Assembly (NCBI RefSeq): GCF_029690045.1
Contig: NZ_CP121464.1
Coordinates: forward strand, 4,588,001-4,652,000
Reading direction: 5' to 3'
Source of the DNA: Janthinobacterium rivuli
GTDB lineage: Bacteria; Pseudomonadota; Gammaproteobacteria; Burkholderiales; Burkholderiaceae_D
Length of the DNA: 64,000 bases
The notes under the pieces: generated by a model
Told to the model about the DNA's origin: nothing
Database searches by the model: none
Seen by the model: only the letters and a program-made list of their open reading frames with translations
Shown: piece by piece, positions 10,283 through 17,571 of the stretch
Position numbering within the stretch: position 1 is the stretch's first letter
Layout: every line of letters starts with the position of its first letter
Program-made: the position numbers and the translations under genes

Positions 10283-12142
10283 CTAAGGCGGTGGCTGGTA
10301 AGTCCAGTCCAGGCTGCCCGTGCTGTCCGCAAACACGGGCTGCGTGGCCGGCGTGGCGCTGCGCAGCAAGGCCTTGATTTCCTTTGGCGGCCGGTCGTAG
10401 ACCTTGGCCGGTCCAGGCGGCACGACCAGGGCGCGCACCGTCGTCTCGCCATCGATCAGGCCCAAGGTGCAGCGCGACTGGCCCGCCGTTGCCTGCCGTT
10501 CCTGGCGCAGCTGCGCCACCAGCGCCAGCATCTGCGCGTGCAGGATTTCCGACTGTTTTACTTCCACGCGCAGGCGCGCCACCTCTTTCAGGACGGGAGC
10601 AATGCGCGCGGCCAGCTTGTCGTACTGCACCTGTTGTGCCGGCTGCAACTGCAATTCGCCGCGCCGCAGCTGGCCCGCCAGGGTCAGGTAGTTGCGCACC
10701 TCGGGCAATTGCGCGATGGCATCGATCTCCTGCTGGCGCTTGTGCTGCACCTGCTGGTACTGCGTTGCCTTCGCCAGGCTTTCCGCAATCTTTTGATCGA
10801 GGGCGCTCAGGTCGGGTACCAAGGGAAAGAGCAGCATCTCCACCTGCCTGCGAGGGCCGGCGCTGCCGATGCGGATGGTGCGCGCCGCCACAGCGCAGCC
10901 TTCGGCCAGTTCGATGACGACCTCGTCGGCGATGATTTCGCAATTGCTGGCGCTGTCGATCACCACGCGCGTGCCGGCGATGACGCAGCTTTCCGCGCGT
11001 TTTACGTGGATTTCACCGCTCAGCGCCTGCAGCACGGAACCGGACGCGACGCCCTCGACGCGCACGTCGCCATGCTCATTGAAGGCTGTGCCGCCCACCA
11101 GGTTGCGCTGCAACCATATCAACCCGCCATGCGAGTGCAAATGGCCATACACGTCGCCATGGATGGTGATGTCGCTGCCGTCGAGCTGGCGCTGCTCCTG
11201 CACTTCGCCATATTCCTCGTAGGCGGCGCGCAGCTTCAGATTGCCCGTGGTGCGGCTGCTGACGCCTTCGCGGCTGACGATCTTGTTTTCGATCGACATC
11301 TTGCCGTGCTCATCGACATTCACGTAGCCATCCTGGGTGGCGACGAGGAAAGCGCCATCGCTGAAATGCTCGACCGCCGTGCCTGGCCCCGCCACCGTGG
11401 CCAGGTCCAGTTCCAGCGGCGCGGGGGGCGGCAGCGCCTTGCCGGCCAGGTCGTAGCCAGGCAAGCCGGGCGTACCAGGCAGCAGACGCAGCAGGCGCGC
11501 GTATTTTTTCACTTGCGGAAAGCGGTTCTTGAAACTGAGCAAATCGAGGCGGCCATCGGAGCGTTCGCGCGGCGCATCGTCGCGGTGGATGCCTTGCGAC
11601 ACTTCGACCAGCTGGGCGTCGCGCCCAGGCTGCGGCGGCAGCACCCGCGCCACCGTGATGCGCTCGGCCTTGCCGCTGGCGAGCATGGCGCGCACGGCCA
11701 CGCTATCGATGCCGTAGTGCACGCCCTTGCACCACAGGTCGGCCACCAGCTCGTCAAACTCGCGGCGCGCCGGCACCTGGCCATCCGCGTCCGCCGTCAA
11801 CGCTTCAAAGTAAAACTCGGCGCTGTCGCCACGGATCTTGATTTGCTGATACAGCGCGCGGCGCGGGGGTGGGAATGGCGACACGCGCACGGCGATGCGC
11901 AGCAAGGCGTCACCCTTGGGTGCGGCGCGGGGAGCGGGGGCATGGAACAGGGTCAGCAGGAACAAGCCGTAATCGAGGCCGGCCAGCAGTTGGCCCGACT
12001 GGAACAGCTGGTCGACGGCGGCGCGCAGTTGCGCCGGCGCCAGCGACAGATCCAGGAACACGCCCTCGTCGCGCTGGAGCAGGCCGTGCGGCAGGCCGCC
12101 TGCGGGGGCCGCATCCGGAACGCGTGTGTCGTCGTCGCTCAC
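10283..12142 (-). CDS. FapA-like DUF342 protein
   Basis: About 619 residues. The GTG at 12142 is preferred because GGGGAGG precedes it by 6 bases; a TTG at 12157 would put that ribosome site inside the gene. The FapA (flagellar assembly protein A/DUF342) polymer-like beta-helix is seen in the middle with repeats such as SDITIHGDVYGHLHSHGGLIW and GDVRVEGVASGSVLQALSGEIHV. This is followed by a coiled-coil stretch (about 440-560, Gln-rich) and a C-terminal TTVRALVVPPG segment. The exact role of FapA proteins is not established, and no flagellar genes are nearby. Confidence 0.82.
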   Translation of the reverse strand: MSDDDTRVPDAAPAGGLPHGLLQRDEGVFLDLSLAPAQLRAAVDQLFQSGQLLAGLDYGLFLLTLFHAPAPRAAPKGDALLRIAVRVSPFPPPRRALYQQIKIRGDSAEFYFEALTADADGQVPARREFDELVADLWCKGVHYGIDSVAVRAMLASGKAERITVARVLPPQPGRDAQLVEVSQGIHRDDAPRERSDGRLDLLSFKNRFPQVKKYARLLRLLPGTPGLPGYDLAGKALPPPAPLELDLATVAGPGTAVEHFSDGAFLVATQDGYVNVDEHGKMSIENKIVSREGVSSRTTGNLKLRAAYEEYGEVQEQRQLDGSDITIHGDVYGHLHSHGGLIWLQRNLVGGTAFNEHGDVRVEGVASGSVLQALSGEIHVKRAESCVIAGTRVVIDSASNCEIIADEVVIELAEGCAVAARTIRIGSAGPRRQVEMLLFPLVPDLSALDQKIAESLAKATQYQQVQHKRQQEIDAIAQLPEVRNYLTLAGQLRRGELQLQPAQQVQYDKLAARIAPVLKEVARLRVEVKQSEILHAQMLALVAQLRQERQATAGQSRCTLGLIDGETTVRALVVPPGPAKVYDRPPKEIKALLRSATPATQPVFADSTGSLDWTYQPPP

Positions 12143-12246
12143 CACTTGCCTCCCCAAAAACCGAGAATTGCCTCATTGCGTTAGAACAATATCACGGGGC
12201 GGGGCCGTGTGCCTGACTGAGCAACAATGTTGGCGGCCAAATGCAA

Positions 12247-12276
12247 ACAGGGCCACCTCTTGCGAGATGGCCCTGT
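12247..12276 (-). terminator. Hairpin downstream of the small secreted-protein gene
   Basis: A 9-bp stem (12247-12255 with 12268-12276), extended inside by 3 bp after one mismatch, lies 18 bp after the stop of the minus-strand gene at 12294. The T-tract on the minus strand is weak (TTGCATTTGG), so termination is likely but not certain. Confidence 0.5.
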
Positions 12277-12293
12277 CGGAGGGGGATGGATGC

Positions 12294-12683
12294 CTAGCGG
12301 CGCGGCGGATTCGAGTAAATGTCCTGGCCCACTTCGTTGATCTGGCGGCGCAGGTCACGCCGCTCGTCGGGCGTCATGCGGCCCGTGCGGCGCGAAGCGT
12401 CGGCGCCTTCGTTGGCGCGGCGCTGCTCTTCGGCACGCGTGTCGAAACTGCGTGCGTCACGCTGTTCGCGCAGTCGCGTATCATTGCTGTTGCTGCGCTG
12501 TACCTGCTCATACCGCTGGGCCTGCATTTGCTGCTGGTCGTCACGGCGTGGCGGCGGCTGGTTTTGCGCCGATGCCAGGCTGGCGGCAAACACGGAACAA
12601 ATGGCAAATGCGGACAGCACAGTCGTGCGTGCGGCGATAGCTGCGCTGGGAGCGGCGTGAATTTTTTTAGTAAAGATATTCAT
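12294..12683 (-). CDS. Small secreted protein of unknown function
   Basis: 129 residues from the ATG at 12683, preceded by GAGGAA. An N-terminal signal peptide is clear: a basic start, a hydrophobic run TTVLSAFAICSVFAASLASA, and cleavage after ASA. The mature part is very polar, rich in Gln, Arg and Asp (RRDDQQQMQAQRYEQVQRSN), and ends with MTPDERRDLRRQINEVGQDIY. Such tails are seen in small periplasmic proteins of Burkholderiales. No function can be given. Confidence 0.75.
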   Translation of the reverse strand: MNIFTKKIHAAPSAAIAARTTVLSAFAICSVFAASLASAQNQPPPRRDDQQQMQAQRYEQVQRSNSNDTRLREQRDARSFDTRAEEQRRANEGADASRRTGRMTPDERRDLRRQINEVGQDIYSNPPRR

Positions 12684-12877
12684 TGAGTTCCTCTTCCGCG
12701 ATGCCGTATAAACTAAAGCTGATTTCCACTGTGGCCCCAGTGTATGATGCTTTACACGGTGCAGTAAGAGTAATTGGGTAAAGTTTGTAACACTTTGTAA
12801 TGGGTCGCCACAGCCCCTTGCCGACGCCGCGCGAGGCGTTACTATAGCAACTAATATAAGATAACACGACACCCTAA

Positions 12878-13648
12878 ATGACCACAACCTCCACTTCCGG
12901 CAGCAACACAACAACGCAATCGATTCACGGCCACCAGGCAAAAATCATGGTGGTCGATGACGATGTGCGCCTGCGCGACCTGCTGCGCCGCTACCTGACC
13001 GAACAGGGCTTCAATGTCTTCACGGCAGAGAGCGCGACGGCCATGAACAAGCTGTGGCTGCGCGAACGCTACGATCTGCTGGTGCTCGACCTGATGCTGC
13101 CGGGCGAAGACGGCCTGTCGATCTGCCGCCGCCTGCGCGGCGCGGGCGACCAGACGCCGATCATCATGCTGACGGCCAAGGGTGAAGACGTGGACCGTAT
13201 CGTGGGCCTGGAAATGGGTGCCGACGATTACCTGCCGAAACCGTTCAATCCGCGCGAGCTGGTGGCCCGCATTGGCGCCGTACTGCGCCGCAAGGGTCCC
13301 GATGAAATCCCCGGCGCGCCGTCGGAAACGCCGCAAACCTTCGAGTTCGGCGACTTCGTGCTGGACCTGGGCACGCGTACCCTGAAAAAGAATGGCGAAA
13401 CGGTGCCGCTGACGACCGGCGAGTTTTCTGTGCTGAAAGTGTTTGCCCGCCATGCGCGCCAGCCGCTGTCGCGCGAAAAATTGATGGAACTGGCGCGCGG
13501 CCGCGAATACGAAGTGTTCGACCGCAGCCTGGACGTGCAAATCTCGCGCCTGCGCAAACTGATCGAACCCGACCCGTCGAGCCCGCTGTTCATCCAGACC
13601 GTGTGGGGCCTCGGCTACGTTTTCATCCCGGACGGACAGCCGCGCTGA
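12878..13648 (+). CDS. ompR: OmpR-type response regulator
   Basis: 256 residues. The receiver domain (about 23-140) has the acidic pair in IMVVDDDVRLRDLL, the phospho-acceptor Asp in DLLVLDLMLPGEDGLSICRR, Thr in IIMLTAKGEDVDRI, and Lys in DDYLPKPFNPRELVARI. The winged-helix DNA-binding domain (about 155-250) ends with SLDVQISRLRKLIEPDPSSP and VWGLGYVFIP. It is followed after 13 nt by its kinase. OmpR proteins control porins and envelope genes. The ~190 bp upstream is A/T-richer and probably holds the promoter. Confidence 0.93.
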   Translation: MTTTSTSGSNTTTQSIHGHQAKIMVVDDDVRLRDLLRRYLTEQGFNVFTAESATAMNKLWLRERYDLLVLDLMLPGEDGLSICRRLRGAGDQTPIIMLTAKGEDVDRIVGLEMGADDYLPKPFNPRELVARIGAVLRRKGPDEIPGAPSETPQTFEFGDFVLDLGTRTLKKNGETVPLTTGEFSVLKVFARHARQPLSREKLMELARGREYEVFDRSLDVQISRLRKLIEPDPSSPLFIQTVWGLGYVFIPDGQPR

Positions 13649-13661
13649 TCGCAGGCGAGGC

Positions 13662-15020
13662 ATGATGAAGCTTGTTCCCGATATCAGCCTGGCGCGGCTG
13701 AAAAGCGGCCTGTTCTGGCGCACCTTTTTGCTGCTGGGTACTTTGACCACCGTCAGCATGATCACCTGGATCGGCATGATTTCCGTCATCCAGCGCGAAC
13801 CGCAGGCGCAGCAGATTTCCGCCCAGATCATTTCCGTCGTCACCATCACGCATGCGGCATTGACGCACTCGGCGCCCGAGCTGCGCCGCGAGCTGCTGTT
13901 CGACCTCGTCAGCAATGAAGGCATCCGCATCTTCTCGCTGGAAGAGGACGACCGCATCGAGCCGCCGCCCGACAATTACCTGATGCCCGAGATCGAGGCG
14001 CAGGTGAAAGCCAAGCTGGGCAAGGACACGCGCTTTTCCGCGCGCGTCAACGGCGTGGCCGGCTTCTGGGTCAGCTTCAAGATCGACGACGACGAGTACT
14101 GGCTGATGCTGGACCGCGAGCGCCTGCGCGGCCTGACGGGCTTCCAGTGGCTGGGCTGGGCCAGCCTGGTGTCGCTGCTGTCCCTGCTGGGCGCAGCCAT
14201 CATTTCCAGCCTGATCAATTTACCGCTGTCGCGCCTGACGGCGGCCGCGCGCGACATCGCCAAAGGCAAGCAACCGGCGCCGCTGCCGGAAAAAGGCCCG
14301 ATCGAAATCATCGAGGCGAACCGCAGCTTCAACCAGATGGTCGATGATCTGAAACAGGTGGAATCGGACCGCGCCGTGATTTTGGCCGGTATCTCGCACG
14401 ATTTGCGCACGCCGCTGGCGCGCATGCAGCTGGAAGTGGAAATGGCGAACCTGTCGGACGAGGCGCGTGAAGGCATCCAGTCCGACATCGGGCAAATGGA
14501 CGCCATCATCGGCCAGTTCCTCGACTATGCCAAGCCGACGGAAGCGTCGAGCTTTACGGACGTCGACCTCAGTGGCTTGCTGACTGACATGACGCGCGAA
14601 GCGATGCGCCTGCCGGACGTGAAGATCAACGCCAGCATCGCCGACGGCGCGCATGCGATGGGCAACCCCACCGACCTGCGCCGCGTGCTGAACAACCTGA
14701 TCGAAAATGCGCGCCGCTATGGCAAGACGCCCGGCAGCGACGTGACGGAAATCGACATCGCCTGCCAGGTGCGCACCAGCCACGGCGCGAAAAAGGTGAT
14801 CATCGAGGTACAGGACCATGGCACGGGTGTGCCGGCAGAAAAGATCGAGCAGTTGATGAAGCCGTTCACCCGCCTCGACACGGCGCGCGGGCAGGCAAAC
14901 GGCGCCGGCCTGGGCCTGGCCATCGTCGACCGCGTGCTGCTGCGCCATGGCGCCGATTTACAAGTGCGCAACCGCGAAGGCGGCGGCCTGGCGTTTCAGA
15001 TCAGTTTGCCAGCGGCGTAA
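13662..15020 (+). CDS. envZ: EnvZ-type sensor histidine kinase
   Basis: 452 residues. It has one transmembrane helix near residues 20-42, a periplasmic sensor segment, and a second helix near 160-183 (LGWASLVSLLSLLGAAIISS). A HAMP domain follows (LPLSRLTAAARDIAKGK), then the dimerisation/phosphotransfer helix AGISHDLRTPLARMQLEVEM with His246. The ATPase part has NLIENARRYG, DHGTGVPAE and GAGLGLAIVDRV. It forms an operon with ompR. The periplasmic domain lacks any motif that would reveal the stimulus. Confidence 0.92.
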   Translation: MMKLVPDISLARLKSGLFWRTFLLLGTLTTVSMITWIGMISVIQREPQAQQISAQIISVVTITHAALTHSAPELRRELLFDLVSNEGIRIFSLEEDDRIEPPPDNYLMPEIEAQVKAKLGKDTRFSARVNGVAGFWVSFKIDDDEYWLMLDRERLRGLTGFQWLGWASLVSLLSLLGAAIISSLINLPLSRLTAAARDIAKGKQPAPLPEKGPIEIIEANRSFNQMVDDLKQVESDRAVILAGISHDLRTPLARMQLEVEMANLSDEAREGIQSDIGQMDAIIGQFLDYAKPTEASSFTDVDLSGLLTDMTREAMRLPDVKINASIADGAHAMGNPTDLRRVLNNLIENARRYGKTPGSDVTEIDIACQVRTSHGAKKVIIEVQDHGTGVPAEKIEQLMKPFTRLDTARGQANGAGLGLAIVDRVLLRHGADLQVRNREGGGLAFQISLPAA

Positions 15021-15132
15021 GCGGCGTAGGTCGGCTTAGCGCAAGGCGCGTAAGCCGACACCACCAGTGGCCTTGGCCAACAATGTTGTCGGATTACGCG
15101 AGGCAAGGCCTCGCTAATCCGACCTACGCCGC
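15021..15132. repeat. Nested inverted repeat (REP-like intergenic element)
   Basis: Outer 14-bp perfect arms (GCGGCGTAGGTCGG at 15021-15034, complement at 15119-15132) enclose two hairpins: GTCGGCTTA/TAAGCCGAC (15030-15038, 15051-15059) and GTCGGATTA/TAATCCGAC (15088-15096, 15115-15123). It sits between convergent genes. The GTCGGATTA...TAATCCGAC hairpin type is widespread in proteobacterial intergenic regions. It may also stop transcription. Confidence 0.75.
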
Positions 15133-15142
15133 CGGACCGCGG

Positions 15143-15622
15143 TCAAGCCGACGCCTGCTCCTGCGCCAGCAATTTATTCATCAACAATTCCGTCGCCCCG
15201 TAGCCGTACAGGGAATCGCTTTCCATGCCCGGCGTGTCGAAGGGGATCGATTCCTCGCGATTCAGCTTGGCAGGATCGGCGTCCGCATAACTGGCGCGCC
15301 AGGCGCGCTGCAGGGATTCATTGCGGCGGATAAAGGCCGGCATGGGCCAGTCGTCGCGGTTCCAGTGGGGGCTGTCGCCCAGCAGGGGCCAGCGCTCGTT
15401 GAGCAGGGCCATGTCGCCCGTGCGCAGGCGGCGCACGGCCTGTTCCGGCCGCAAGCCTTCCAGCTCTTCCAGCGTGGGCAAGCTGTCGCGCTTCGGCCCG
15501 AACATATACGCCAGCATGATGCGCCCGGCAGGCGCCCTGCGCGCCACCACGCCGACGGCATAACCGCCGCCCGGCAGGGGCACGGCAAACCAGCTGCCTT
15601 CTCGGTATGGTAATGATTTCAT
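15143..15622 (-). CDS. Imm26-like immunity-family protein
   Basis: 159 residues from the ATG at 15622. The opening REGSWFAVPLPGGGYAVGVVARR followed by RIMLAYMFGP is the pattern of the Imm26 family, named from polymorphic-toxin immunity genes. The C-terminal half is rich in charged residues and unrecognised. No toxin gene is adjacent, so this is either an orphan immunity gene or a housekeeping relative of the family. The evidence is a local motif only. Confidence 0.6.
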   Translation of the reverse strand: MKSLPYREGSWFAVPLPGGGYAVGVVARRAPAGRIMLAYMFGPKRDSLPTLEELEGLRPEQAVRRLRTGDMALLNERWPLLGDSPHWNRDDWPMPAFIRRNESLQRAWRASYADADPAKLNREESIPFDTPGMESDSLYGYGATELLMNKLLAQEQASA

Positions 15623-15715
15623 TTCTGCAAACTCCCCCAAAATCGTGTTCGGGGCACAGTCTACGCGAAGCAAGGCGAAAGTGGCGCATGGTACGCCACG
15701 ACAACAAACCAATAG

Positions 15716-16021
15716 TTACAATATTTTCTCGTCATAGTGATACTGGGCAACAATTGGCCCCGCCTTGAACAGCGCTTCCTTCATGGCCGTGTCCAGGCGC
15801 GCGTCGCGGCGGCGCATCCATTCGAGCAGCATGGCCGCTTCCTTGCGGCTGGTGTCGCCCGCATGCGCGAGCACGCGGCGCAGTTCCGGGTCCGTGCACG
15901 CCTCGAAGCGCTGGCTGTTCAGGTCCAGCGCCTGCAGCGCGGCGATGGTGGCGCCGATGGCGCGGTGCATGTCGAGCGCGGTGGCCGGCAAGCCGGATTC
16001 TTCCAGTGGGACGTTGGTCAT
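15716..16021 (-). CDS. EncFtn-like (encapsulated ferritin family) protein lacking iron ligands
   Basis: 101 residues from the ATG at 16021 (AAGGA six bases upstream; the ATG at 16027 would overlap that site). The sequence aligns with short encapsulated ferritin-like proteins such as that of Rhodospirillum rubrum: HRAIGATIAALQALD, CTDPELRRVLAH, AAMLLEWMRRRDARLD and LFKAGPI are all in register. The residues known as the ferroxidase ligands (Glu32, Glu62, His65 in the R. rubrum numbering as I recall it) correspond here to Ala, Ser and Glu, and the Trp38-Tyr39 pair is Leu-Asn. No encapsulin gene is visible. It is therefore probably not an active ferroxidase. It is divergent from the alcohol dehydrogenase gene. 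Confidence 0.65.
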   Translation of the reverse strand: MTNVPLEESGLPATALDMHRAIGATIAALQALDLNSQRFEACTDPELRRVLAHAGDTSRKEAAMLLEWMRRRDARLDTAMKEALFKAGPIVAQYHYDEKIL

Positions 16022-16163
16022 GCGCATTCCTTTTCGCGTAGTGGTGACATCGGCTGCATTCTCCACCGCGCGGACGAAAAGCTCAAGCGTCCACGACACG
16101 TTTCCACCCGTTCGGCCATAATCATGGCTCAGCAACAGCCTAAACCCCAGCGGCAGGAGTCCC

Positions 16164-17321
16164 ATGTTCAATTTCGACTTTTACAATCCGACGCAAATCC
16201 TTTTCGGCCAGGGCCAGATCGCCGCCATCACGGCGCTGATCCCGCCGCAGGCCAGAGTGCTCATGACGTATGGCGGCGGCAGCATCAGGCAGAACGGCGT
16301 CTATGATGAAGTCAGGGCGGCGCTGGCCGGCCATACGGTGCTGGAATTTGCCGGCATCGAACCCAATCCCAGCTATGAAACCCTGATGCAGGCCGTGGCC
16401 ATGGTGAAAAGCGAGCGCATCGATTTCCTGCTGGCCGTCGGCGGCGGATCCGTGGTCGATGGCACCAAGTTCATCGCCGCGGCCGCCCTGCACGAAGGCG
16501 AGGCGTGGGACATCCTGGCCAAGGGCGGCAAGATCGTCGAGGCCGCCCTGCCCTTCGGCACCGTCTTGACGTTACCTGCCACGGGGTCCGAAATGAATGG
16601 TTCGGCCGTGATCACGCGCAAGGCGACGCAGGAAAAGCGCTCGTTCATGAGCCGCAAGGTATATCCGAAATTCTCCGTGCTGGATCCGTCGAAGACCTTT
16701 ACATTACCGCTGCGCCAGGTGGGCAACGGCGTCGTCGATGCGTTTGCGCATGTGATGGAGCAATACCTGACTTACCCTGTGAACGCGTCCGTGCAGGACC
16801 GCTTTGCCGAAGGCATTTTATTGACCCTGATCGAGGAAGGCCCGAAGGCGCTGTCGCACCCGGACGACTACGACGTGCGCGCCAACGTGATGTGGAGCGC
16901 CACCCTGGCCTTGAACGGCCTGATCGGCGTGGGCGTGCCGCAGGACTGGTCCACGCACGCCATCGGCCACGAATTGACGGCCTTGTACGAGCTCGACCAC
17001 GCGCAGACCCTGGCCATCATCCTGCCCAGCATGCTGCGCGTGCGCAAGCAGGCCAAGCGCGCCAAGCTGCTGCAGTACGCGGCCCGCGTGTGGGGACTCG
17101 ACGGCGGTGACGAGGATGGACGCATCGAGGCCGCCATCGCGCGCACGGAATTCTTCTTCCGGCACATGGGCGTCAAGACGCGCCTGGCCGACTATGGCCT
17201 GAACCACGCCAGCGTGGATGCCGTCGTGTCCGCCCTGGAAGCGCACGGCATGACGGCGCTGGGCGAGCAGCGTGAAATCACGCCCGCCGTCAGCCGCAAG
17301 GTGCTGGAACTGAGTTTATAG
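16164..17321 (+). CDS. yqhD: Iron-containing alcohol dehydrogenase (YqhD type)
   Basis: 385 residues, the YqhD length. It reduces aldehydes with NADPH in the cytoplasm. Visible features are the start NFDFYNPTQILFGQGQI, the nucleotide loop YGGGSIRQNGVYDEV, and LLAVGGGSVVDGTKF. Metal ligands fall in NGVVDAFAHVMEQYL (Asp and His) and STHAIGHELTALYELDHAQ (two His). YqhD enzymes clear short-chain and lipid-derived aldehydes. It is transcribed divergently from the EncFtn-like gene, and the next element is a TPP riboswitch. Confidence 0.92.
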   Translation: MFNFDFYNPTQILFGQGQIAAITALIPPQARVLMTYGGGSIRQNGVYDEVRAALAGHTVLEFAGIEPNPSYETLMQAVAMVKSERIDFLLAVGGGSVVDGTKFIAAAALHEGEAWDILAKGGKIVEAALPFGTVLTLPATGSEMNGSAVITRKATQEKRSFMSRKVYPKFSVLDPSKTFTLPLRQVGNGVVDAFAHVMEQYLTYPVNASVQDRFAEGILLTLIEEGPKALSHPDDYDVRANVMWSATLALNGLIGVGVPQDWSTHAIGHELTALYELDHAQTLAIILPSMLRVRKQAKRAKLLQYAARVWGLDGGDEDGRIEAAIARTEFFFRHMGVKTRLADYGLNHASVDAVVSALEAHGMTALGEQREITPAVSRKVLELSL

Positions 17322-17392
17322 ATTCCAGCCACACTGTTGTAAAACGGTCAGCCGGGTGGGACAGCTGGCCGTGGTTCATGCTAAGCTGTCAG

Positions 17393-17472
17393 TTCGCTAG
17401 GGGTCCTGGAGCAGTCATCCGGGTGAGAGATACCCTTCGTACCTGATCTGGATAATGCCAGCGAAGGAAAGC
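17393..17472 (+). promoter_or_regulatory. TPP riboswitch (THI element)
   Basis: The thiamine pyrophosphate aptamer is clear: the closing stem TTCGCT (17393-17398) pairs with AGCGAA (17460-17465). GGGTGAGAGATACCC at 17421-17435 and the near-invariant ACCTGATCTGGATAATGCCA (17441-17460) followed by GCG form the two sensor arms. It lies about 100 nt upstream of the TonB-dependent receptor start. No strong terminator follows, so control is more likely at translation. The receptor is therefore predicted to be repressed by thiamine pyrophosphate. Confidence 0.95.
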
Positions 17473-17571
17473 GCAAAGTACCTCCCTCCTTTGATAGCTC
17501 CTGCGTTGGCGCCAGCCGAACAAGCAGCCTGCCGTGCTCTTTACCGAGTCGGCTTGAACCACGAGCAATCT

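Noticed and set aside
17344..17372. Terminator hairpin after the alcohol dehydrogenase gene
   Set aside because: A 9-bp stem with one G-T pair exists but there is no T tract, so intrinsic termination is not supported.
17455..17571. In-frame N-terminal extension of the TonB receptor from an ATG at 17455
   Set aside because: The ATG lies inside the conserved TPP aptamer, and the ATG at 17572 is followed by a proper signal peptide.
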